From Paracoccaceae bacterium (GTDB lineage: Bacteria > Pseudomonadota > Alphaproteobacteria > Rhodobacterales > Rhodobacteraceae), in assembly GCA_009920225.1 (NCBI GenBank), contig RGAJ01000103.1, positions 1 to 6,547 of the forward strand: a DNA stretch of 6,547 nt, read 5' to 3'. The stretch's first letter is position 1. Each line of letters begins with the position of its first letter. Below are positions 1 through 6,547 of the stretch, in pieces. The translations under genes were made by a program, and so were the position numbers. The notes beneath the pieces are model-generated. The model worked only from the letters and a program-made list of their open reading frames with translations, did not search any database and was not told where the DNA came from.

Positions 1-162
1 GCGAATCCTTTCTTGGCGTGTGTTGTGAACACTATAGATTGTGGATGGCTCAGATAAAAGCGCCAGATAACGGTCACATTTTCAATATCGGCATCATTTT
101 ATACTTTAGGTTACAACTATTATCCTTTAGCATCTAATTAAAATCTAACGACAGGCGCCGCT
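1..162. other. intergenic leader, AT-rich, no gene seen
   Basis: This is the stretch upstream of the lipoprotein gene. It becomes strongly AT-rich from about position 80 onward, as expected of a promoter region. I see no credible reading frame or RNA gene. A small dyad GTGTT-GTG-AACAC lies at 20-32; its 5-bp arms are too short to call an operator. A weak promoter candidate is listed separately. No strong Shine-Dalgarno sequence precedes the ATG at 163; the closest is ACAGG, about 8 nt upstream of the start. Confidence 0.6.
79..105 (+). promoter_or_regulatory. weak sigma70-like promoter candidate
   Basis: A TATACT hexamer at 100-105 matches the -10 consensus at 5 of 6 positions. TTTTCA at 79-84 matches the -35 consensus at 4 of 6, with a 15-nt spacer that is shorter than ideal. 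It would start transcription near position 112, about 50 nt before the lipoprotein ATG. The AT-rich setting makes chance matches likely. Confidence 0.25.
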
Positions 163-217
163 ATGAAAACTTCCGCACTCTTTCTATCTTGCACTCTGAT
201 CCTAACTGCCTGTGGGG

Positions 218-261
218 GCGGTGGGACTGGAACCAATGGGAGCGGTGGGACTGGAACCAAT
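218..261 (+). repeat. tandem 24-nt repeat in lipoprotein linker
   Basis: A 20-nt string, GCGGTGGGACTGGAACCAAT, occurs at 218-237 and again at 242-261, identical at all 20 positions with a period of 24 nt. The period is eight codons, so copy-number change keeps the frame. It encodes GGTGTN twice, just after the lipidated cysteine. Such repeats commonly expand and contract by strand slippage. Confidence 0.85.
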
Positions 262-282
262 CCGTTCATGGAAGCCGCGAAT

Positions 283-289
283 AAAAAAA
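283..289 (+). other. A7 tract: first frame switch in lipoprotein
   Basis: Seven A residues follow a T at 282. Read from the ATG at 163 the codons are AAT AAA AAA ATC and the protein turns into charged, low-sense sequence. One extra A (A8) would give AAT AAA AAA AAT CAA and join directly to the Gly/Thr/Ser linker. The receiving frame has a TAA at 282-284, so it cannot start upstream and must be entered at this tract. Homopolymer A runs are typical sites of replication, transcription and sequencing slippage. Confidence 0.7.
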
Positions 290-330
290 TCAAGATACAT
301 CAACGCAGAATGGAACCGACACTGGATCGA

Positions 331-435
331 CCACCGGATCAAACGGCGATGGCGGAGACACCACAACAGAAACAGGTGACGGAACACAGACCTCGGGGCA
401 AGACACAACCACCGGATCAAGCGGCGATGGCGGAG
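331..435 (+). repeat. pair of 27-nt direct repeats in linker
   Basis: The 27-nt strings at 331-357 and 409-435 differ at one position only (A at 343, G at 421). They are offset by 78 nt, exactly 26 codons. In the frame that joins to the downstream domain they encode TTGS(N/S)GDGG. In the frame opened at 163 they give unlikely DRPPDQ-type sequence. The repeat therefore supports the shifted frame as the ancestral one. Confidence 0.8.
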
Positions 436-1010
436 GTTTAACGCCAGGTACGGGCGTGGGAACTGGCGAAGTGATCACCTCAACAGGTGGAACGCCGACC
501 TCCGGCCAAGGATCGGCATCACAGTCAGGTGTGAACATGGTTCTGGTTCTTTCTGACGGCGACGTTGAAAATCCACGGTTTTTCACCGAAACAACCGAAA
601 ATGGCGACATCGTCGAAAAACTCTACGTGGATAACATTCCCTTCGATGGCGTAGATGAGCTTGCTTATGTGTCAATTGCAAACTTGGGTGTAGGGACATC
701 TAACGGGGTTGGGTTGTTTCAATCTGTTAGCGAAGTAAAAGACAGCGTTACGGGCGTTGTCATTGGCCAAATCTTTCACCGCGCGCTCTATGGAAAAAAC
801 GAAACTGGATCTGCTGATTTCGTGATCGTAAAATCACGCGACTATATCAACGAAGGGTTTGGTGGATATGTGCTTCAACGCAACAAGTTGGACCTGAATG
901 AAGATTTGGTAGAATTTGAGCGTCCGCTGACCGGTCAGGCGATTTTTTATGGATCCTATGATGGGTTCAGAATTGTGACGGATAACCCTGGCATGTTTCA
1001 CACAAGCGGC

Positions 1011-1020
1011 GACGATATTT
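1011..1020 (+). other. second frame switch in lipoprotein
   Basis: The main domain frame reads GAC GAT ATT TAG and stops at 1020-1022. Dropping one base, for example one T of 1018-1020, gives D-D-I-S-R-D-A-D-G-K-D-Y and continues to the C-terminal ETGGFFAYRR. The exact site cannot be fixed; it lies between about 1008 and 1020. The net change is +1 (or -2), opposite in sign to the shift at the A7 tract. Confidence 0.65.
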
Positions 1021-1186
1021 AGTCGCGATGCTGATGGTAAAGATTACGAAAAAGGCACGATGACTGGCATTTTGGCAGGCAAAATTCCTATGGAAGCTGT
1101 TGGTGTTATCAGCTTGACCTCAAGCGATGATGATGCATCATACCAAGAGACGGGCGGATTTTTTGCCTATCGGAGAGCTAAACCAT

Positions 1187-1192
1187 AAAGGA
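1187..1192 (+). promoter_or_regulatory. Shine-Dalgarno for gloA
   Basis: AAAGGA lies 6 nt upstream of the ATG at 1199 and overlaps the TAA stop of the preceding lipoprotein frame (1186-1188). The arrangement ties gloA to read-through from the upstream gene and supports ATG 1199 as the start. Confidence 0.75.
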
Positions 1193-1198
1193 AAGTGA

Positions 1199-1621
1199 AT
1201 GCGTTATTTGCATACTATGGTCCGCGTGTTGGATCTGGAAAAATCGATGGCGTTTTATCGCCTTCTTGGGCTGAAGGAAATTCGTAGGCGCGATGATGAA
1301 AATGGCCGCTACAGCCTTATTTTTATGGCCCCCGAGGGCCAAGAGGACTGCCCCGTTGAATTGACATATAACTGGGATGGCGATGATGGATTGCCCAGCG
1401 ACGGCCGTCATTTTGGTCACTTGGCGTATGAGGTCGAAAATATTTATGACCTATGCCAAAGCTTGATGGACGCAGGCGTCACAATCAATCGCCCCCCACG
1501 GGACGGGCGCATGGCCTTTGTTCGCTCGCCTGACAATGTCTCTATTGAATTGTTGCAAGCAGGCGATGCCCTGCCCCCAGCAGAACCATGGTTTTCAATG
1601 AGAAATACGGGTCATTGGTAA
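1199..1621 (+). CDS. gloA: lactoylglutathione lyase (glyoxalase I), VOC family
   Basis: This enzyme isomerises the hemithioacetal of methylglyoxal and glutathione to S-lactoylglutathione in the cytosol, the first step of methylglyoxal detoxification. The 140-residue protein begins MRYLHTMVRV and carries the usual metal ligands of the family at expected spacing: His5, Glu54 (VELTYNW), His74 (FGHLAYEV) and Glu117 (SIELLQ). The two beta-alpha-beta-beta-beta halves run from about residues 1-60 and 70-122. Family members are about 130-145 residues, so it is complete. His at position 5 and the short bacterial form suggest the Ni/Co-activated type seen in E. coli GloA; that is inference. It begins 10 nt after the lipoprotein stop, and its 3' end overlaps the DUF1194 start by 34 nt, so the three probably share a transcript. 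Confidence 0.93.
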   Translation: MRYLHTMVRVLDLEKSMAFYRLLGLKEIRRRDDENGRYSLIFMAPEGQEDCPVELTYNWDGDDGLPSDGRHFGHLAYEVENIYDLCQSLMDAGVTINRPPRDGRMAFVRSPDNVSIELLQAGDALPPAEPWFSMRNTGHW

Positions 1622-2328
1622 AATACATTTTCGCAGCGTTGATCGTGATCGGCGCTGCGCAAACCGCCGCGGCGGACTGTCGTCAGGCACTTGTTCTTGG
1701 GTTGGACGTTTCGGGATCCGTTGATGATCGCGAATATCTTTTGCAACAACGGGGTCTTGCACATGCATTGACGTCACCAGAGGTGGCGCAAGCGTTTTTC
1801 GCAATGCCAAACGCAACCGTTGATCTGGCCATCTTTGAATGGAGCGGGCAATATGCCCAAACACTGATCCAACCGTGGATCACCATTACATCGCCGCGCG
1901 ACTTGGATGCTGTTGCGCAACGGATTATGCAGCACAAAAAATCCATCACCGATCTGACAACCGCCATTGGCGCATCAATGTCCTATGCCCAATCCTTATT
2001 GGCGCAACGACCCGAATGCTGGCAAGCCACGTTTGACATCTCTGGCGATGGCAAATCGAACACAGGTCCCCGCCCCCAAGATATCCGCGCCCGAATGGGG
2101 CCAGTCATCGTCAATGCGTTGGTTGTTGGCGCAGATCCAACAGTGTCCAAAGGTGCAGACCAACACACGACCGAGCTCGCGGCATATTTTCGCGCCTATG
2201 TCGTTGATCCCTCGGTTGGTTTTGTCGAAACCGCAGCCGGATTTAGCGATTATCAAAGCGCGATGGAACGCAAATTAATCAAAGAATTACAAGTCATTGC
2301 CATCGGATCCGCGGATGGGCATCAATAA
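1588..2328 (+). CDS. DUF1194 exported protein with von Willebrand factor A-type fold
   Basis: From ATG 1588 this is 246 residues. A signal peptide covers about residues 10-29 (KYIFAALIVIGAAQTAAA), with likely cleavage before Asp30, so the product is periplasmic or secreted. The mature part opens with LVLGLDVSGSVD: Asp40-x-Ser42-x-Ser44 is a MIDAS-type metal site. TDLTTAIG (Thr124/Thr125) and ISGDG (Asp154) fit the second and third MIDAS loops. Cys31 and Cys144 could form a disulfide. DUF1194 proteins are common in Rhodobacteraceae and of unknown role; metal-dependent protein binding is a fold-based guess. ATG 1588 gives a long N-region before the hydrophobic core and has no clear Shine-Dalgarno. 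TTG at 1615 (MVKYIFAAL) would give a neater signal peptide and a 237-residue product. The start overlaps gloA, consistent with translational coupling, and the end overlaps the convergent regulator gene by 7 nt. Confidence 0.9.
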   Translation: MVFNEKYGSLVKYIFAALIVIGAAQTAAADCRQALVLGLDVSGSVDDREYLLQQRGLAHALTSPEVAQAFFAMPNATVDLAIFEWSGQYAQTLIQPWITITSPRDLDAVAQRIMQHKKSITDLTTAIGASMSYAQSLLAQRPECWQATFDISGDGKSNTGPRPQDIRARMGPVIVNALVVGADPTVSKGADQHTTELAAYFRAYVVDPSVGFVETAAGFSDYQSAMERKLIKELQVIAIGSADGHQ

Positions 2329-2819
2329 ATATATCGAATTTGCAGTGTCCCAAAACGCTCCAACTCCTTCAAGGTTTGGGTCAGAGTCGTGATTGTGCTT
2401 TCACTCAGACCGTCAACCTTTTGCATTTTCTCGGAATGCGCGTTGAATAAATGTTCCAAGGTTTGGCGAACGTCACGCCCCTTGGATGTCAGCTTGACCC
2501 GCACAGATCTGCGGTCCGCATCACAGCGTTGATGATGCATATACCCCAGCTCGACCAGTTTTTTCAAATTGTAACTGACGTTTGATCCTTGGTAATACCC
2601 GCGTGATTTCAATTCACCTGCGGTCACTTCTTGTTCGCCAATATTAAAAAGTAAAAGCGCTTGAACGGCGTTGATTTCCAAAATGCCCAACCGTTCAAAT
2701 TCATCTTTGATGACGTCCAACAAAAGCCGATGCAGCCGTTCGACTAGGGCCAAAGCCTCTAAATATACCTTAAATTCTGTGCGCACGCCGCGTGTCGGAA
2801 AAGCAGAATATTCATTCAT
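2322..2819 (-). CDS. ldtR: MarR-family winged-helix regulator, LdtR type
   Basis: The 165-residue protein has an N-terminal dimerisation helix (about 14-45), a winged helix-turn-helix (about 46-112) and C-terminal helices closing the dimer. The recognition-helix region GYYQGSNVSYNLKKLVELGY (74-93) and the wing with Asp102-Arg-Arg-Ser followed by VRVKLT closely resemble the alphaproteobacterial LdtR group as I remember it. Liberibacter LdtR controls an L,D-transpeptidase gene and osmotic/envelope stress tolerance; whether that holds here is inference. The ATG at 2819 is supported by GAGGTG at 2829-2824, 4 nt upstream. It lies 63 nt downstream of sdhE on the same strand and may be read with it or from its own promoter in the gap, which also holds a hairpin over the Shine-Dalgarno and a dyad. 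Its TGA at 2324-2322 overlaps the end of the DUF1194 gene. Confidence 0.9.
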   Translation of the reverse strand: MNEYSAFPTRGVRTEFKVYLEALALVERLHRLLLDVIKDEFERLGILEINAVQALLLFNIGEQEVTAGELKSRGYYQGSNVSYNLKKLVELGYMHHQRCDADRRSVRVKLTSKGRDVRQTLEHLFNAHSEKMQKVDGLSESTITTLTQTLKELERFGTLQIRYIY

Positions 2820-2857
2820 AAGTCACCTCACATTCCAAGTTTGAAGCAAGGTGACCT
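2820..2857 (-). promoter_or_regulatory. SD-covering hairpin or operator before ldtR
   Basis: On the minus strand AGGTCACC (2857-2850) can pair with GGTGACTT (2827-2820) over 8 bp with one G-U pair and a 22-nt loop. The 3' arm lies directly against the ATG at 2819 and contains most of the Shine-Dalgarno GAGGTGA (2829-2823). As RNA it could restrict translation; as DNA the perfect GTCACC/GGTGAC arms could be an operator. Both readings are inference. Confidence 0.4.
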
Positions 2858-2860
2858 AAA

Positions 2861-2880
2861 TTTACGAATATATCGTTAAA
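2861..2880. promoter_or_regulatory. AT-rich dyad upstream of ldtR
   Basis: The 20-nt segment TTTACGAATATATCGTTAAA is a near-palindrome: perfect ACGA/TCGT arms around ATATA, extended by TTT/AAA with a one-base offset. It sits about 45-60 nt upstream of the regulator start, just past the sdhE stop. A -10-like TATATT (2872-2867, minus) lies in it, but I find no good -35. MarR-type dimers often bind such dyads over their own promoters; that is inference. Confidence 0.35.
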
Positions 2881-2882
2881 CG

Positions 2883-3155
2883 CTATGCAACGCCGTTTTC
2901 CGATTGAATCATCGCCCGAATATGATCAACGAGATCCGAGAATTCGGGTTTTGAGGCAGACTGACCAGAACACCATTGATAAAGATCCTGATCATTTTCT
3001 GACAAAAACGCATCATAATGATCCAATTCCGCGTCCGACATCGCATCCAAGAACAGGTCGCTGTATCGGATCAGGATCAAATCCATTTCTTTGATTCCAC
3101 GGCGCATTGACCGCATCTTTAACCGTTTGCGTTTGTGTTCAATCGGTTCTGACAT
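2883..3155 (-). CDS. sdhE: succinate dehydrogenase assembly factor SdhE (flavinator)
   Basis: SdhE promotes covalent attachment of FAD to the SdhA flavoprotein subunit in the cytosol. The 90-residue product has the diagnostic RGxxE motif at Arg19-Gly20-Ile-Lys-Glu23, followed by MDLIL and the helix-rich DLFLDAMSDAELDHYDAFLSENDQDLYQW stretch typical of the five-helix fold. E. coli SdhE is 88 residues, so it is complete. The basic N-terminus (HKRKRLKMRSMRR) is normal for the family. I chose ATG 3155 over the TTG one codon earlier: ATG is preceded by AAGGAAG at about 5 nt and makes a TGATG overlap with the stop of the XRE gene. The sdh operon itself is not in the window. Confidence 0.94.
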   Translation of the reverse strand: MSEPIEHKRKRLKMRSMRRGIKEMDLILIRYSDLFLDAMSDAELDHYDAFLSENDQDLYQWCSGQSASKPEFSDLVDHIRAMIQSENGVA

Positions 3156-3157
3156 CA
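3153..3157 (-). promoter_or_regulatory. TGATG stop/start overlap joining XRE gene and sdhE
   Basis: On the minus strand TGATG holds the XRE stop (TGA, 3157-3155) and the sdhE start (ATG, 3155-3153) sharing one A. Such overlaps usually allow terminating ribosomes to re-initiate, linking the output of the two proteins. It also decides the sdhE start against the adjacent TTG. Confidence 0.8.
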
Positions 3158-3547
3158 AACTTCCTTTAGCTTCAATCGCAATTTCTTTTCAAGCCGACCA
3201 AGTTTGTCGGCGGTCGACACCATTGATGCCTTTAAATCGCGAATTTCAAGCAAAATATCAGAGATATCTGGTGGAATAACATTTTCATCTTCTGGCGCAG
3301 TCACGCCATCCCCTTCGCCCGTCAACATCCACGGCAGCGATACGTTCAAAAGTCCACTGAGCATCGACAACCGATTGGCGCGAGGTTCGGCCGCATCATT
3401 TTCCCATCCGCGCAACGTTGACACCTTAACACCCAACCGTTTTGCCAGTTGGTTTTGTGTCATACCCGCATGTTCGCGCGCTGCGACCAGACGATCGCCA
3501 AAGGTTGATGTATCAGGCCCGTACCAATCAATTTGTATATCTTGCAT
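3155..3547 (-). CDS. XRE-family helix-turn-helix regulator with C-terminal coiled coil
   Basis: The 130-residue cytoplasmic protein has a lambda-repressor-type HTH at about 17-72: FGDRLVAAREHAGMTQNQLAKRLGVKVSTLRGWEN, with recognition helix around residues 42-50, ending in the frequent PWMLTGEG motif (72-79). A Pro/Glu-rich hinge (84-93) leads to a charged amphipathic helix (95-130) that looks like a coiled coil for dimerisation. No ligand domain is visible and the target is unknown. The start at 3547 follows an A/G-rich AAAGAGA; the frame stays open upstream to 3712, but that part runs through the aminotransferase start and has no family similarity. Its TGA (3157-3155) shares a base with the sdhE ATG, so the two are probably translationally coupled. 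It is divergent from the aminotransferase gene with 81 nt between the starts. Confidence 0.9.
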   Translation of the reverse strand: MQDIQIDWYGPDTSTFGDRLVAAREHAGMTQNQLAKRLGVKVSTLRGWENDAAEPRANRLSMLSGLLNVSLPWMLTGEGDGVTAPEDENVIPPDISDILLEIRDLKASMVSTADKLGRLEKKLRLKLKEV

Positions 3548-6136
<2,589 letters not shown>

Positions 6137-6207
6137 GGATATCTCGGGTTCAAATCTGTTTCAACTAACCCTGAATTTCACGAAGTTGCAAGAGAGAGAG
6201 GAAAATT

Positions 6208-6346
6208 TCGGGGTCGCCTGAACAGTAAGGGAGTGGGGGATGCAATACCTGTTAAAACGACCCCGATCCAAGCCATGGATGGGCTCGGGGTATTGCTGGC
6301 CTAGGGTGGGGTTGGAGCGATCGGCCAGCGAATGCGCAATCTCCAA
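6208..6346. ncRNA. candidate structured RNA or attenuator region, strand unknown
   Basis: Perfect inverted repeats (plus-strand reading): TCGGGGTCG 6208-6216 with CGACCCCGA 6258-6266; GCAATACC 6242-6249 with GGTATTGC 6289-6296; CCCCGA 6261-6266 with TCGGGG 6285-6290; GCTGGCC 6295-6301 with GGCCAGC 6323-6329; TTGGAG 6312-6317 with CTCCAA 6341-6346. The central CCCCGA can pair either upstream or downstream, giving two mutually exclusive folds. Pairs 1 and 2 interleave, and so do pairs 4 and 5, as in H-type pseudoknots. I do not recognise tmRNA, RNase P RNA, SRP RNA, 6S RNA or a known riboswitch. On the minus strand it would be the MATE leader; on the plus strand it would be followed by the hairpin and T7 tract at 6390-6421. 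The shorter repeats may be chance. Confidence 0.35.
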
Positions 6347-6389
6347 GTTGTGTGCGTGAGTAAATATCGTGTCTTAGCTGTATTGAGTT

Positions 6390-6421
6390 TGCCCCTTTTG
6401 CGCAGGGCATGCAATTTTTTT
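6390..6421 (+). terminator. possible Rho-independent terminator
   Basis: TGCCC at 6390-6394 pairs with GGGCA at 6405-6409 around a 10-nt loop, followed after TGCAA by seven T residues (6415-6421). The stem is short and five bases separate it from the T run, so termination would be weak. Its direction fits a plus-strand transcript from the GC-rich block; no protein gene on the plus strand ends nearby. Confidence 0.4.
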
Positions 6422-6547
6422 CCCTGAAATTTCTCTTAAATTTTCAACTTGAAATTAAAGTGATATTTTTTTCTTTTTACTTCATGCAGTTAATGATTTT
6501 TGCGGAAAATATATGCTCATTTTGGAGTGTCAGTTTGATATTTATTT

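Larger units (their letters stand above)
163..1188 (+). pseudogene. Gly/Thr-rich surface lipoprotein (TbpB-like barrel type), frame broken twice
   Basis: The start at 163 gives a lipoprotein signal peptide: Lys2, a hydrophobic stretch, and lipobox LTAC at residues 14-17 with Cys17 as the lipidation site, followed by poly-Gly. Gly at +2 fits outer-membrane sorting. The opening frame then runs into nonsense and stops at 439-441. The sensible continuation is in another frame from the A7 tract at 283-289: a Gly/Thr/Ser/Asp linker to about position 540, then a folded domain with Tyr/Gly-rich beta-strand patterns such as GGYVLQRN and LTGQAIFYGSYDGF, up to a TAG at 1020-1022. The C-terminus, ending in ETGGFFAYRR, lies back in the first frame and stops at 1186-1188. 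The two shifts cancel, so a repaired protein would be about 341 residues. From memory, roseobacter TbpB-like barrel lipoproteins end in a similar ETGGF-x-x-R strand and carry extra strands where the second shift falls, so a small internal loss is possible. The function is unknown. Decay, sequence error or slippage could each explain the shifts. Confidence 0.72.
6137..6547. other. long intergenic region, no convincing protein gene
   Basis: This 411-nt stretch has three parts. At 6137-6207 is ordinary sequence with an (AG)5 run at 6191-6200, just upstream of the MATE start. At 6208-6346 is a GC-rich block, about 59% GC by my count, with several interleaved inverted repeats. At 6347-6547 it becomes very AT-rich, about 25% GC over 6422-6547, with T runs at 6415-6421, 6465-6472 and 6474-6478. 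A 61-codon frame on the minus strand crosses the middle but has no ribosome binding site or recognisable sequence. Promoters for the MATE gene and for a gene beyond the right edge probably lie here. Confidence 0.6.

Noticed and set aside
20..32. GTGTT-GTG-AACAC dyad near the left edge
   Set aside because: Five-base arms are expected by chance, and it lies 130 nt from the lipoprotein start without a promoter next to it.
290..610. Minus-strand frame of 106 codons rich in Pro, Val and Ser
   Set aside because: It is the antisense image of the Gly/Thr/Ser linker; the composition follows from the repeats and there is no ribosome binding site or family similarity.
3156..3158. TTG start for sdhE, one codon before ATG
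   Set aside because: ATG 3155 has the better Shine-Dalgarno spacing and the TGATG overlap.
6147..6155. GGTTCAAAT, resembling a tRNA/tmRNA T-loop
   Set aside because: The flanking bases do not form the five-base T-stem, and no acceptor, anticodon arm or CCA end is present.
6191..6200. (AG)5 run
   Set aside because: Too short to argue for a phase-variable repeat; it lies in non-coding sequence about 55 nt upstream of the MATE start.
6161..6346. Minus-strand 61-codon frame upstream of MATE
   Set aside because: No Shine-Dalgarno, no hydrophobic or domain pattern, and it runs through the inverted repeats; it looks like a chance frame in a non-coding block.
6208..6421. Possible two-piece tmRNA, given several pseudoknot-like pairings
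   Set aside because: No tag-peptide reading frame of the ANDN...ALAA type and no tRNA-like half could be found.

Overview
The window reads as chromosomal DNA from an alphaproteobacterium, most likely a Rhodobacteraceae (Roseobacter-group) member of moderate GC content. The evidence is the company of genes: an LdtR-type MarR regulator with the alphaproteobacterial signature around its recognition helix, a DUF1194 exported protein, SdhE, a 1-beta aspartate aminotransferase of Rhodobacter type, and a NorM-like MATE transporter. The taxon is an inference from protein sequence alone; no rRNA or tRNA is present.

Layout. (1) 1-162: AT-rich leader with a weak promoter candidate. (2) 163-2328, plus strand: a tightly packed set of a Gly/Thr-rich outer-membrane-type lipoprotein whose reading frame is broken twice, glyoxalase I, and a DUF1194/von Willebrand-A exported protein. 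Gaps and overlaps are 10 nt and -34 nt, so they are probably one transcript. (3) 2322-3547, minus strand: a short XRE regulator and sdhE joined by a TGATG stop/start overlap, then a 63-nt gap holding a hairpin over the ribosome binding site, then the MarR/LdtR-type regulator, which meets the DUF1194 gene tail to tail with a 7-nt overlap. (4) 3629-4778, plus strand, divergent from the XRE gene: an aspartate aminotransferase whose frame is broken by what looks like a deletion of about 53 nt. (5) 4775-6136, minus strand: a complete MATE efflux transporter, overlapping the aminotransferase end by 4 nt. (6) 6137-6547: 411 nt without a convincing gene. It has a GC-rich part (about 59% GC over 6208-6346) full of interleaved inverted repeats, a terminator-like hairpin with a T7 tract on the plus strand, and a very AT-rich tail (about 25% GC over 6422-6547).

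How the parts work together. Most genes are housekeeping: methylglyoxal detoxification, flavinylation of succinate dehydrogenase, aspartate/prephenate transamination, drug or cation extrusion, and a cell-envelope stress regulator. I see no mobile element, CRISPR array, toxin-antitoxin pair or defence system. The items most worth a second look are the structured intergenic region at the right end, the two-step frame switch in the lipoprotein (first step at an A7 tract), the internal deletion in the aminotransferase, and the SD-covering hairpin in front of the LdtR-type gene. Two genes out of seven carrying frame lesions could mean real gene decay or an assembly/consensus problem; the sequence alone cannot decide.
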